64,000 nucleotides of DNA from Hymenobacter sp. DG01 (lineage in GTDB: Bacteria > Bacteroidota > Bacteroidia > Cytophagales > Hymenobacteraceae), in NCBI RefSeq assembly GCF_006352025.1, contig NZ_CP040936.1, positions 1,302,001 through 1,366,000 on the forward strand. Direction: 5' to 3'. Under the pieces are notes generated by a model. The model saw only the letters and a list, made by a program, of their open reading frames with translations. It was not told the origin of the DNA and searched no databases. Position 1 is the stretch's first letter; each line of letters begins with the position of its first letter. Made by a program: the position numbers and the translations under genes. Of the stretch, positions 25,748 to 34,565 are shown in pieces.

Positions 25748-27355
25748 CTAGTATAAGCGGTGCCGCAACAGCCAGCCGGCTCCATCAAACTCTTCGGCCC
25801 GGGGCTGGTATTTCTCTACCGCTGTTTTTCCGAGGCGCAGGGTGTTGCCATCGGCGTTGTCGTACACGGTGAGGCGGCTGCGGGGGCGGGCCGGCGCGGA
25901 AGCAGCCTCCAGCAAGTCCTGGCCGGCCCCATCGTACACCCCAATCTTGAACCGAGGGTCCGGGTCGCCGCGGAGCTCAAAGGCATCGTTGCCGCCTAGC
26001 CCAAACAGCTTGATGGAGCGGGTTTCGGGGCTATGGAATACGCGCTGCTGCAGCAACGTGGCGCCCTGCGGCGTGAGCCGGTACACCTGCACCCGCACCT
26101 GCCGGGGCCCAAGGGCCTCCAGCACAAACCGCTCGGCCTCATCAGTGCCCGGCAGCTCTACGTCCCGGGCCAGCAGCTCGTAGAACCGGGCGGCCACGGC
26201 CGGCAGCTGCTCGCGCCGGCTGCGCAGCTTACGGGTAAACTCATCGGCGCCCAGCTGCTGCACCTCCCGGGGCCACACAGCCAGGGCCCGCGCAATAACA
26301 TCATCCGACAGAGCGCCGCGCAGGGAATCGGCAATCTGCTGAAAATCCTGCCGGGTCAGGTAGGGTAGCAGGGATTTATCCATGGGCCGGGCGGCGCTGT
26401 TCAGGCCCTCCACATCAGAAAGCCGGATTTTTTCGTGGAAGCTCTGGTAGTTGGGCTTCACCCACCCGATGATGTGGGTTAGCAGGCCGTCATCAAACTT
26501 AAAGAAGGCGTGGTCCCGGTCGCGCGGAATGGCCCGGTACACCGTACTGCCCCCGGCGGCCGGGAAGCTGGCCCAGCGCCACTGGTCCTCGCGGCGGCTC
26601 CAGTCGCCGAGCCACATATCAAACAGGCGACTGCGCAGATACTGGCGAGCATCTACCTGATACTGGGAGCTGGTTACCAGGTTGGTAAAGGCTTGGCGCG
26701 AGCTTACTACCTGGCTGGAAAAGCCGAAGCTACCGACGGTACGCTGGTCGCCCTCGGGGCGCTCCTCAAACAAGTACAAGGCATTCCCAAAACTTTCGCG
26801 GTACTCGCCCAGGGCTGGGTCATCGGCCACATACACCAGTCGCGGATTGGTATAGTATATGCCCGCGGCCTGGGCCAGGGGCGGCACTATATAGGCCCCA
26901 TACGGATGAATTACGCTGGTCTGGTCCTTCATCAGACGACCAATGGGACCTTGCTGCAGGCCTTCGGGCAGGGCCTTGGTAGCATCCTTGTCCACGGAGC
27001 GCAACACGTACTGTACGCCGTTGCGGTCCACCAGACGCAGGTTTTTGGTCTGGAATGAGCCACCCTCCCGAATGGGGGTAAGTCCGCCCGGCACGGCCGT
27101 GCGCAGGTTGAATACCGGCGCCGTAACCGGCAGGGCCCACAGCGCCCGGTAGTGCGTGCCCCAGAAAAAGCGGTGCACGGCTCCCCGCTCGTACTGAGGG
27201 CCGGCCGCTACCAGCACGGTAGAATCGGGGCGGATGGCAGCCGGGGGGGCGGACGCAACGCGTTGGGCCGGGGCCGAGCAGGACATGAGTAGCAGGCCGG
27301 CGGCCGGTGCTACCGACCAGCGGACCGGCCGGAACACGCGAGAAGAAAAGGGCAC
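25748..27355 (-). CDS. Lipoprotein with atypical-kinase-like domain, degenerate catalytic loop
   Basis: 535 residues; lipobox LLMSC with C26. Conserved with its divergent neighbour throughout. Pattern resembles a protein-kinase-like fold of the Fam20/CotH/HipA type: a Lys in VLRSVDKD (K123), a segment PYGAYIVPPLAQAAGIYYTNP, the loop LGDWSRREDQW (250-259) and a metal-binding-like PRDRDHAFFKFDDG (278-290). The expected D-R-H of the loop reads S-R-R (253-255), so it may be catalytically dead. A C-terminal LFGLGGNDAFEL...GAGQDLLEAA resembles RTX-like calcium motifs. Kinase-like assignment is inference from motif shape. Confidence 0.6.
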   Translation of the reverse strand: MPFSSRVFRPVRWSVAPAAGLLLMSCSAPAQRVASAPPAAIRPDSTVLVAAGPQYERGAVHRFFWGTHYRALWALPVTAPVFNLRTAVPGGLTPIREGGSFQTKNLRLVDRNGVQYVLRSVDKDATKALPEGLQQGPIGRLMKDQTSVIHPYGAYIVPPLAQAAGIYYTNPRLVYVADDPALGEYRESFGNALYLFEERPEGDQRTVGSFGFSSQVVSSRQAFTNLVTSSQYQVDARQYLRSRLFDMWLGDWSRREDQWRWASFPAAGGSTVYRAIPRDRDHAFFKFDDGLLTHIIGWVKPNYQSFHEKIRLSDVEGLNSAARPMDKSLLPYLTRQDFQQIADSLRGALSDDVIARALAVWPREVQQLGADEFTRKLRSRREQLPAVAARFYELLARDVELPGTDEAERFVLEALGPRQVRVQVYRLTPQGATLLQQRVFHSPETRSIKLFGLGGNDAFELRGDPDPRFKIGVYDGAGQDLLEAASAPARPRSRLTVYDNADGNTLRLGKTAVEKYQPRAEEFDGAGWLLRHRLY

Positions 27356-27505
27356 GGAACCGAGTAGTTACTGACGAATAAAGGCCGCCCGTTCCCGGAC
27401 CGCCGCCCTTATAGCGCAAACCGAGGGGTAGCGGTTGTACAGTGGAGCATGTACTTTTCCGCGGGAACTGCGTTCAAGGAGCCTAGCCGCGTCTTTTCGC
27501 TCTGC

Positions 27506-29101
27506 ATGAACCTTCGCTACTCCAGTCTTCTGCTGCTTTTCGCCGCCGCGGCCTGCGGCCGGGAAACTTACTTCCAGCCCGATGCCCGGGTGGATTTTGC
27601 CACGCCCCTCCCCCCTGCCGCCGACAGTGCCCGCGTAACGGCCGGCCGCCATTACCAGCGCGGGGTGCCGGGCCGCCTGCTGCTGGGTACCCACCACCGA
27701 CCCAGCTGGACGCAACCCGTTACCCTACCCGTGCTGCACCCCCAGCGAGTAGTAGCGGGCGGCTTGAAATTCAGCAAGATGGGCGGCGGCTTCCAGACTA
27801 CCAGCGTGACACTGGTAACCCCTGAAGGCCGCAACTACGCCCTGCGTTCCATCGACAAGGACCCCTATCGTACCCTGCCCAAGGTACTGCGCCAGGGCTT
27901 CGTGCTGACGGCCGTGCGCGATGCTACCTCGGCTGGCATGCCTTACGGGGCGTTTGTGGTCCCGCCCCTGGCAGAGGCCGCCGGGGTTCCCCATACTTCC
28001 CCGCGCCCTTTCTACGTCCGGGCCGATGAGGTAGGGCTGGGCGATGCTTCGGAGCGGTTTCAGGGGAAGGTGGTGCTGCTGGAAGAAAAATTTGAGGGCA
28101 AACAGAACATCTTCGGGCCGGTGGCCGGGGCCACGGCCCTGGAAGAATCGGATGATGTGCTGGCTGAGCTGTACGCTACCCCTGGCCACAAGCTGGACGG
28201 AGAGGCCTTTCTGCGGGCGCGGCTGCTGGACATCTGGCTGGGCGACTGGGACCGGCACGAGGGGCAGTGGAGCTGGGCCGCCTACCCCCAGCCCAGCGGC
28301 CAAACCTTATGGAAGCCCGTTCCCCAGGATCGGGACCAGGTATTTTTCCGGTTCGACGACGGTTTGGTGCCCTGGTTGGTCAGCAAGCTGGTTAGCAAGT
28401 TCCGCACATTCGGGCCGCGCTACCAGAGCACCGAGGGGTACACCCGCAACGCCAGCTTCATTGATGAGCGGGCCCTGGCCGAGGTAAGCCGGCCCGCCTA
28501 CCGCCGCATCGCCCTCGACCTGCAGGCCCGCCTCACCGACGACGTAATCCGGCAAGCCGTTCGCCAGGGCCTGCCGGCTGAAGTGTACCAGAAAGAGGGC
28601 CTGAAGATGGAAAACGCCCTCCGAGCCCGCCGGGCTAAGCTGCCGCAGGTAGCCGACGAGTTCTATGCCCTGCAGGCGCACCATGTAGTGGTAGCCGGCA
28701 CCGACCAGAATGAGCGGTTTGTGGTGGAGCGCCGCTCCGATACGGCCACCGTGGTATCGGTGTACCAGCTGGCCAACGACAAAAGCCGGAAAACGCCCTT
28801 GCTGCTCTACCAGCGCAGCTTCAACCCTACCGACACCCGCACGGTAGCCCTACATGGCCTGCAGGGCAAAGATGAGTTTGTTGTGTCGGGTCAGGTGCGC
28901 CGCTCGCCCTTCCTGGACATTTATGGCGGGCCCGGCTCTGATCTGGTGCAGGATTCTTCGCGCGTGGCCGGCTGGCGCAAGCGCACCCGTTTCTACGACA
29001 CACGCCGCAACAATGAGCTGGAAATCGGCCCCGAATTCAAGGACCGCACAGAGCACAGCGTTAAACCGCACGCCTTCGACCGTGACGGCTCGGGGCGGTA
29101 A
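27506..29101 (+). CDS. Lipoprotein with atypical-kinase-like domain, intact loop
   Basis: 531 residues; lipobox near AAAC (C17). Paralog of the gene at 25748-27355, transcribed divergently. Lys in ALRSIDKD (K118), PYGAFVVPPLAEAAGVPHTSP, catalytic-loop-like LGDWDRHEGQW with D249-R250-H251, then PQDRDQVFFRFDDG (D275/D277). RTX-like GGPGSDLVQD follows. As far as I recall, the same domain occurs in large Bacteroidota proteins joined to a calcineurin-like phosphoesterase and a BamA-like barrel; neither is attached here. The ATG at 27506 gives a proper lipoprotein signal; 19 upstream in-frame codons do not. Confidence 0.6.
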   Translation: MNLRYSSLLLLFAAAACGRETYFQPDARVDFATPLPPAADSARVTAGRHYQRGVPGRLLLGTHHRPSWTQPVTLPVLHPQRVVAGGLKFSKMGGGFQTTSVTLVTPEGRNYALRSIDKDPYRTLPKVLRQGFVLTAVRDATSAGMPYGAFVVPPLAEAAGVPHTSPRPFYVRADEVGLGDASERFQGKVVLLEEKFEGKQNIFGPVAGATALEESDDVLAELYATPGHKLDGEAFLRARLLDIWLGDWDRHEGQWSWAAYPQPSGQTLWKPVPQDRDQVFFRFDDGLVPWLVSKLVSKFRTFGPRYQSTEGYTRNASFIDERALAEVSRPAYRRIALDLQARLTDDVIRQAVRQGLPAEVYQKEGLKMENALRARRAKLPQVADEFYALQAHHVVVAGTDQNERFVVERRSDTATVVSVYQLANDKSRKTPLLLYQRSFNPTDTRTVALHGLQGKDEFVVSGQVRRSPFLDIYGGPGSDLVQDSSRVAGWRKRTRFYDTRRNNELEIGPEFKDRTEHSVKPHAFDRDGSGR

Positions 29102-29329
29102 ATGGTGAGGTGGTGAATGAGTAAGTGAGTGAAGTGTCCTGGCGAGGAGGCACGACGAAGCCATCCGTCCTGACCACCGTGCTACCCCTTTAAGATGTGA
29201 CAAGCCCTTACCTCCGTGCTGGAGGTAAGGGCTTGTTTATTTAGCAGGCTTTGAGCAAATCAGAGGAGGGATGGCTTCGATGCCCTCGCCATGGCACCTC
29301 ATCCATTCACGGCGTCACCACTTCATTCC
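29102..29329. repeat. Intergenic repeat element, copy 1 (with terminator hairpin)
   Basis: A palindromic element between convergent genes. Its centre (29197-29252) matches 33026-33082 almost base for base. The central hairpin, acaagcccttacctcc (29200-29215) and ggaggtaagggcttgt (29221-29236), is a perfect 16-bp stem usable as a bidirectional terminator. The outer arms (atggtgagg..., ...cctcac) are also inverted, including gaagccatcc / ggatggcttc. Confidence 0.8.
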
Positions 29330-30451
29330 TCACTTCGCGGCTTCCAGCTCCTGGAGCATTTCCAGCACCATGTGCTCGGTGGGAGTCAGCAGGTCGTTTT
29401 CGGCGGGGTCGGCGTCGTGGCGGCGCAGGTAGTCGATGAGCTGGTCGGAGTTGAAGAGCTCTACTACCTGCGGGTGGATGTAGTATTTGGAGCAGACGCT
29501 GGGCGTATTGCCCAGGTTCTCGGCCACGTCCTTCAGAGCCCGTTTCAGCGACTTGGGCTTCGGAAACGCAGGCTCCTCATCAATGACCCGCTCCAGAGCT
29601 TCCACCATTTTCACGGTGCCGCCCCAGGTGCGGAAGTCTTTAGCCGAGAGGTTCATGCCGGTTACCTCGTGCAGGTACTCGTTCACGTCGCCCGATTCCA
29701 GCTCCTCGCGGTGCCCATCGGGGGCGTAGTACTGGAACAGGTGCTGGCCGGGTATTTCCTTGCACTTCTGCACCAGGCGAGCCAGCTTCCGGTCATGAAT
29801 GGTCAGGTCGTGGGCTACCCCCTTCTTTCCCACGAAGCTGAAGCGCACATCGGCCCCGCTCACCTGCACGTGCTTGTCGCGGAGGGTGGTAAGGCCGTAG
29901 GTTTTGTTTTTCTTGGCGTACTCTTTGTTCCCGATGCGGATAAACGACTGGTCCATCAGGGTCAGCACCAACGCAATAACCTTGCGCTTATCCAGGGCGG
30001 GGCGGGCCAGATCTTTGTGCAGCTGCTGGCGCAGCTCGGCCAGTTTTTCGCCGAAGGCCCGCAGGCGGCTGAACTTGGTGAGGGCCCGGGCCTGGTCCCA
30101 GGCGGCGTGGTAGAGGTACTGCTTGCGGCCCTTGGCGTCGCGGCCGGTTACCTGCAGGTGGCTGTTGGGTGAGGGCGAAATCCAGACCTCCGTCCAGGCC
30201 GGCGGAATCACGAAGCCACGGATGCGCTCCAGCGTTTTCTCATCTTCTACCGGCTCACCCTTGGCCGTGAGGTAGCGAAACTCGCCCGTGGCGCTAGCCT
30301 CGCGGGTCAGGCCGGGCTTGGTATCCGTGAGGTAGCGCAGGCCGGCCAGCTCGGCCTGGCGGGCGGGGTCCTTGTAGAGGATGTGCGCTTCTTCCAGGGG
30401 CTCGAGCTTCATTTTGCGGGTTTTGGGGCGGGCGGTGGCGGTAACAGACAT
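29330..30451 (-). CDS. DNA topoisomerase IB (bacterial, poxvirus-like)
   Basis: 373-residue type IB topoisomerase relaxing DNA through a 3'-phosphotyrosyl intermediate. N-terminal domain (to about 110) is followed by the catalytic domain with RIGNKEYAKKNKTYGLTTLRDKHV (R and K of the active site), KDFRTWGGT and the nucleophile region NTPSVCSKYYIHPQV. Acts on double-stranded DNA. A sporadic family in bacteria, so horizontal acquisition is possible, but base use is like neighbours. Confidence 0.93.
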   Translation of the reverse strand: MSVTATARPKTRKMKLEPLEEAHILYKDPARQAELAGLRYLTDTKPGLTREASATGEFRYLTAKGEPVEDEKTLERIRGFVIPPAWTEVWISPSPNSHLQVTGRDAKGRKQYLYHAAWDQARALTKFSRLRAFGEKLAELRQQLHKDLARPALDKRKVIALVLTLMDQSFIRIGNKEYAKKNKTYGLTTLRDKHVQVSGADVRFSFVGKKGVAHDLTIHDRKLARLVQKCKEIPGQHLFQYYAPDGHREELESGDVNEYLHEVTGMNLSAKDFRTWGGTVKMVEALERVIDEEPAFPKPKSLKRALKDVAENLGNTPSVCSKYYIHPQVVELFNSDQLIDYLRRHDADPAENDLLTPTEHMVLEMLQELEAAK

Positions 30452-30814
30452 AGTTCAGAGTCGAAAGGCCGCCCGCTACACTGGCGGGCGGTTTTCTCTC
30501 TACGCAAGCTGCCCCCGAAATGATGAGGTTGCCCGGCAGGCTAGGATGCTGCTGGCAGTCTGTCAGCTCAGCCGGTGGCGCTGCCGGCCGGTTTTGGTTG
30601 CTCAAAATGCGGTTTGTTGCGGGCAGGACCAGAGGCCGCGCGGGTACTTTTTCCGGCTGATACTCCGAGGGGTATCTTCAGGAAAACCGCTTTGGAGCGC
30701 GCTAAAGTAACATCCCGCGCAGGAGTACCGTTAGGAGCCTGCTGGTTCTGGCATTATTTTTTCCAGGGGGCCAACATCATCTTTCTTTCCGTACATCCTT
30801 TTTCTCCGCGTTTT
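30452..30814. other. Intergenic stretch between topoisomerase IB and the M48 gene
   Basis: 363 bases between divergent genes. A hairpin ccgcccgc / gcgggcgg at 30469-30491 lies just upstream of the topoisomerase start. An in-frame extension of the M48 gene reaches 30575 but has no homology. No exact TAnnTTTG box was found. I see no RNA gene. Confidence 0.4.
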
Positions 30815-31624
30815 ATGCGTCGCTTTCTGCTCAAACCCTGGCTGCTTCTCGGCCTGCTAGCTTCTCTTGGTACCTTTGCCTCCTGTTCGAAAGACGGCGA
30901 CGGGGTTCTGCTGTTTTCGGTGGAGGACGATAAAGCCCTCGGCCAGAAAGTAGCCGCCGAAACCGATTCTACCTTCCGCGCCAAAGGCCAGCTGCTGGAG
31001 CCCGGCAGCAACCCCACCGCTTACGCGGCCCTGGGCCGCATTGTAACGCGGGTGCTGGACAGCGGCAAGCTTCAGTACCGCAACGACTTTCCCTGGGACG
31101 TTAAGATTATTCGCGACGACCAGGTGCAGAACGCCTTTGCTACCCCCGGCGGCCACATCTACGTGTACTCCGGCCTGATCAAGTACCTCGACAATGAAAC
31201 TGAGCTGGCGGGCGTGCTGGGCCACGAAATTGCCCACGCCGACCGCCGCCACACCTCGCGCCAGCTCCAGAGCCAGTACGGCATCAGTGTGCTGCTGAGC
31301 TTGCTGCTGGGTGAGAATGAGAATACCCTGGTGGACGTAGCCGCCAGCCTGGGTCAGCTTAAGTTCAGCCGCGACTATGAAACTGAGGCGGACTCCTACT
31401 CGGTGGAGTATCTGAACGGCACCAACTACTACGCCTGCGACGGGGCCGCCGGCTTCTTTATCAAGGCCGAGAAAGAAGGCCAGGCTGCTACCCCTGAGTT
31501 CCTGAGCACCCACCCCAACCCCGGCTCCCGCATCCAGAACATTCAGAGCAAAGCCGACCAGATGGGCTGCCGCAACCGCACGGCGGGGAGCACTGACTTT
31601 AACACCCTCAAAAGCTCCCTGTAA
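30815..31624 (+). CDS. M48-family metalloprotease lipoprotein
   Basis: 269 residues with lipobox (FASC, C24), so anchored in the envelope. Zinc motif HEIAH (H137, E138, H141) and downstream ligand region DYETEADSYSVEYL are intact. Resembles LoiP/BepA-type M48C proteases of envelope quality control. C-terminal THPNPGSRIQNIQ is the family end. A second M48 gene lies at 37566-38375. The ATG at 30815 was chosen because it begins a proper signal peptide. Confidence 0.9.
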   Translation: MRRFLLKPWLLLGLLASLGTFASCSKDGDGVLLFSVEDDKALGQKVAAETDSTFRAKGQLLEPGSNPTAYAALGRIVTRVLDSGKLQYRNDFPWDVKIIRDDQVQNAFATPGGHIYVYSGLIKYLDNETELAGVLGHEIAHADRRHTSRQLQSQYGISVLLSLLLGENENTLVDVAASLGQLKFSRDYETEADSYSVEYLNGTNYYACDGAAGFFIKAEKEGQAATPEFLSTHPNPGSRIQNIQSKADQMGCRNRTAGSTDFNTLKSSL

Positions 31625-31645
31625 GAGTATCAAGCTGCTTTACGC

Positions 31646-31677
31646 AACAGGCTCCCGGCGCTGGCCGGGGGCCTGTT
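31646..31677 (+). terminator. Terminator of the M48 gene
   Basis: Stem aacaggc / gcctgtt with inner cccggc / gccggg, then four Us. Confidence 0.7.
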
Positions 31678-31771
31678 TTGGTTTCGGGAGCGGGCAAATT
31701 CCCTACCCCACGCAACACCTCAAGGCCCGGCCTGCGTAAGGAAGGCTTCGTTTCTGCTTTCTTTACGCCCG

Positions 31772-32953
31772 ATGCCTCTACTCGACAAACTCAGCAGCTG
31801 GGCCGAACGGGCCGATGATGCCCTAACCCGCGCCCGCGCCCGCCTAGGCCTGCTCCACCCGCTGCAGCTGCTTTCCTACCGCAGCTATGGTACTCCCGGC
31901 CGCCTCTACGTGAAGGGCCGCCTGCTCACGGACAAGGGCATTGGCGAGCCTGACCCCACCGACTCGCGCTGGCACAACCTGCTGAACATGTACCGCCGCT
32001 TCGACAGCAACGAAATCGGCGGGGCCCAGCTGCAGGTGCGGCCCGTCGATGGTTCGGAGCACTTGGTGGTAACGGATGAAGAAGGTTACTTCACCCTGAA
32101 CCTGGAGCCGAAGGCCCTGCCCGAGCCTATTGATTTTCTGTGGTACCCCGTGGATGTGCTGCTCCGGCAGGCCCCCGCGCCCTTTCCTACCCCCGACAAG
32201 CTCGATACCAAGGCTCTGGTCCTGATTCCGCCGGCTGATGCGGAATACGGTATCATTTCGGACCTCGATGACACGGTTATTCAGACCTCGGCCACGGATT
32301 TGCTGCGCATGGCCCGCACGGTGCTGCTGCGCAACGCCCGCTCCCGCCTGCCCTTCAAAGGCGTGGCTGAGTTTTACCGGCAACTGCAGTTGGGGCGCAA
32401 CGGCAAGCGCAACAATCCCTTTTTCTACGTCAGCAGTTCGCCCTGGAACCTGTATGATCTGCTGGAGGACTTTCTGAGCCTGAATAATATTCCGCCCGGC
32501 CCGCTGCTGCTGCGCGACATGGCCCTCAAGCGCAAGCAAAGTACCGATGCCTCGGAGCACCACGGCCACAAGCTCAAGGAAATCCACAACCTGCTACTGA
32601 CCTACCCCACCTTGCCCTTCATCCTCATCGGCGACTCAGGCCAGGAAGACGCCAACATTTACCGGGAGGTAGTGCGCCGCCACCCCGGCCGCATTCTGGC
32701 CATCTACATCCGCGACGTAAACCGCCCCGACCGTGCCGCGCTGGTGGAGCAGGTTTCCGAGGAGCTGCGCTCTGATAAGGTGGAAATGCTGCTGGTGCAG
32801 GATACAGTGCAGGCCGCCCGCCACGCCGCCTCTACCGGCCTGATCTTCCAGGAGGCCATTCCGGCCGTGGAGCAGGAAAAACAGAAAGACGAATCGGCGG
32901 ACGACGATACGGAGCTGGATGGACAAGGTACCGGCGAGCCGGTTATGCAGTAG
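31772..32953 (+). CDS. App1-family (DUF2183) phosphatidate-phosphatase-like protein
   Basis: 393-residue protein with the App1 HAD-type catalytic domain: IISDLDDTVIQ (D164, D166, T168), FFYVSSSPWNLYDLLEDFL, and LILIGDSGQEDANIYREVVRRHPG near 290. The N-terminal part (40-110) is a beta-rich segment as in other bacterial DUF2183 proteins. In yeast App1 dephosphorylates phosphatidate; bacterial substrates are unproven. The acidic, low-complexity C-terminus (after about 365) is not conserved. Likely cytoplasmic. Confidence 0.85.
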   Translation: MPLLDKLSSWAERADDALTRARARLGLLHPLQLLSYRSYGTPGRLYVKGRLLTDKGIGEPDPTDSRWHNLLNMYRRFDSNEIGGAQLQVRPVDGSEHLVVTDEEGYFTLNLEPKALPEPIDFLWYPVDVLLRQAPAPFPTPDKLDTKALVLIPPADAEYGIISDLDDTVIQTSATDLLRMARTVLLRNARSRLPFKGVAEFYRQLQLGRNGKRNNPFFYVSSSPWNLYDLLEDFLSLNNIPPGPLLLRDMALKRKQSTDASEHHGHKLKEIHNLLLTYPTLPFILIGDSGQEDANIYREVVRRHPGRILAIYIRDVNRPDRAALVEQVSEELRSDKVEMLLVQDTVQAARHAASTGLIFQEAIPAVEQEKQKDESADDDTELDGQGTGEPVMQ

Positions 32954-33176
32954 TAGTGGATGCGCCGTCATGGTGAGGCGGTAGCTGAACCCATCCGCCC
33001 TGATCAATGCCCTACCCCCTGAAACGTGACAAGCCCTTACCTCCGTGCTGGAAGTAAGGGCTTGTCTGTTTAGCAGGCTTTTCACAGAGGTGAGGATGGA
33101 TAGTTTCGGCAGTGACTTGAGGCGCCACATGCTCGCCATGACCAATCACCAGTTCACCATCTCATCAGTTCACTAC
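32954..33176. repeat. Intergenic repeat element, copy 2 (with terminator hairpin)
   Basis: Second copy of the element at 29102. Shared core 33026-33082; hairpin acaagcccttacctcc (33029-33044) with ggaagtaagggcttgt (33050-33065), 15 of 16 pairs. Flanked by words atggtgagg and tcaccatctcatc. Like copy 1 it lies between convergent genes. Confidence 0.8.
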
Positions 33177-33626
33177 TTAACTGGAATGGTCGGCCACCAC
33201 GACCCATTTGCCGGCAATGCGGCGGCATACTAACAGGAAGTGCCCCTGCAGGTCGCCCTGGGTAGGGCGGGCCAGGTGCCAGCGCCCGATTACGTGGGCA
33301 GCATTGGGGCTGAGGGGCTGAATGCGCAGGTTGCTGAAATCGAGCTGCCCCATGGCGGCTGCATTGGGGTAGCTGCGCTGGTAGTTGGTGAGGGTAGGCT
33401 GCCAGCCGTAGGTCAGGCCGCTTTTGCCAATAAACACCAGGGAATCGTTTTGCCAGTAGCCCTGCATAAAGCCGGCAATATCGCCGCGGTTCCAGGCGGC
33501 GGTTTGCGTCTGGAGCAGCTGCGCTATGTCGCGGCGGGCCTCGGCCGAAGCGGCGGCGCTGAGTGGCTGGGAGCTGCTGCAGGCGCTGAGCAGCGGAAGG
33601 GCAAGGAGCAGAAGAAGGCGTTTCAT
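33177..33626 (-). CDS. NTF2-like (DUF4440/SnoaL-type) lipoprotein
   Basis: 149 residues; signal LLLLLALPLLSAC with lipobox cysteine near residue 16. The domain follows the NTF2-like cone pattern: IAQLLQTQTAAWNRGDIAGFMQGYWQNDSLVFIG, then HVIGRWHLARPTQGDLQGHFLLVCRRIAGKWVVVADHSS. Members bind small molecules or act as enzymes; the role here is unknown. ATG at 33626 starts the signal peptide. Confidence 0.8.
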   Translation of the reverse strand: MKRLLLLLALPLLSACSSSQPLSAAASAEARRDIAQLLQTQTAAWNRGDIAGFMQGYWQNDSLVFIGKSGLTYGWQPTLTNYQRSYPNAAAMGQLDFSNLRIQPLSPNAAHVIGRWHLARPTQGDLQGHFLLVCRRIAGKWVVVADHSS

Positions 33627-33689
33627 GCCCGGAAGATAGAAGCCAAATGGCAAGCTACCCCACCGCCAGCGGCACAGGCACCGCTCCGC

Positions 33690-34433
33690 TTAGCGGTCCA
33701 TCAGCTCGCGCACGTAGGCCGTGCCGCCCAGGCGGCGCATGTTGCGCATTACGCGCTGCTGCTTGGCGCGGGCCTGTGGGCCGGGGTTGGCAGCCCGGAA
33801 CCGCAACGGGTTGGGCAAAACGCCGGCCAGGAGGGCGGCTTCGGCCGGGGTCAGGCGCTTGGCTGGTTTGTGGAAATACTGTTGGGAAGCAGCTTCGGCC
33901 CCGAAAATACAGTCGCCCATCTCGGCCACATTCAGGTACATCTCCATAATGCGGCGCTTGTTCCAGAGCAGCTCAATGAGCAGCGTGAAGTAGGCCTCGG
34001 CCCCTTTGCGGATGTAGCTCCGGCCCGACCACAGGAACACGTTTTTGGCGACCTGCTGCGAGATGGTGCTCCCCCCGCGCAGCTGCTTGCCTCCGCTCAG
34101 GTTTGACTTGGCCGCTTTCAGCAGAGCATCACCATCAAAGCCGTGGTGAATCAGGAAACGCTGGTCCTCGGCGGCCACCAGCGCCAGGGGCAGGTGAGGC
34201 GACACCTCATCCAGGGTCTTGAAGTGGTAGCTGATGCGGCGGTCCTGCTCCCGGATGCCGTGGTAGCCCATCCCGACGGGGGCATGGGCACGGCGGTCCA
34301 GCATCAGCCAGGTGGCCGGCGGGCTTACCCAGCGGTAGAGCAGCACCCAGGCAATGGAAGTCAAGAATAGCGCGGCCACTACTTGCAGGGCTACCCGCCC
34401 CACGCGGCGCAACGTTTGCCGGTAATCCGTCAC
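33690..34433 (-). CDS. mtgA: Monofunctional peptidoglycan transglycosylase
   Basis: 247-residue GT51 glycosyltransferase that polymerises lipid II outside the inner membrane. One N-terminal membrane helix (VALQVVAALFLTSIAWVLLY), then the GT51 motifs AAEDQRFLIHHGFD, GGSTISQQVAKNVFL, RKGAEAYFTLLIELLWNKRRIMEMYLNVAEMG. GTG at 34433 was preferred: an upstream TTG at 34487 lies inside a TAnnTTTG promoter box and would not be transcribed in full. Confidence 0.92.
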   Translation of the reverse strand: MTDYRQTLRRVGRVALQVVAALFLTSIAWVLLYRWVSPPATWLMLDRRAHAPVGMGYHGIREQDRRISYHFKTLDEVSPHLPLALVAAEDQRFLIHHGFDGDALLKAAKSNLSGGKQLRGGSTISQQVAKNVFLWSGRSYIRKGAEAYFTLLIELLWNKRRIMEMYLNVAEMGDCIFGAEAASQQYFHKPAKRLTPAEAALLAGVLPNPLRFRAANPGPQARAKQQRVMRNMRRLGGTAYVRELMDR

Positions 34434-34484
34434 GAAATCAGCAACTAACGTAAGATGAAAAGCCGAAGCCCGGGGCTTCGGAGG

Positions 34485-34492
34485 CAAAAGTA
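34485..34492 (-). promoter_or_regulatory. Promoter -7 box for mtgA
   Basis: TACTTTTG on the minus strand, exact TAnnTTTG. A small hairpin (gaagcccc/gggcttc, about 34463-34480) follows in the leader. The box overlaps the alternative TTG start and so excludes it. Confidence 0.55.
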
Positions 34493-34565
34493 GCAGATTT
34501 TAGCCCCCAGGCGCGGTTCGGGCCCGGGGCCACAGACATTTCCTCGCTTTTTTGGTTATCTACCC

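Noticed and set aside
34434..34487. TTG start for mtgA at 34487
   Set aside because: The TTG lies within the TACTTTTG promoter box, so the message would begin downstream of it; GTG 34433 is preferred.
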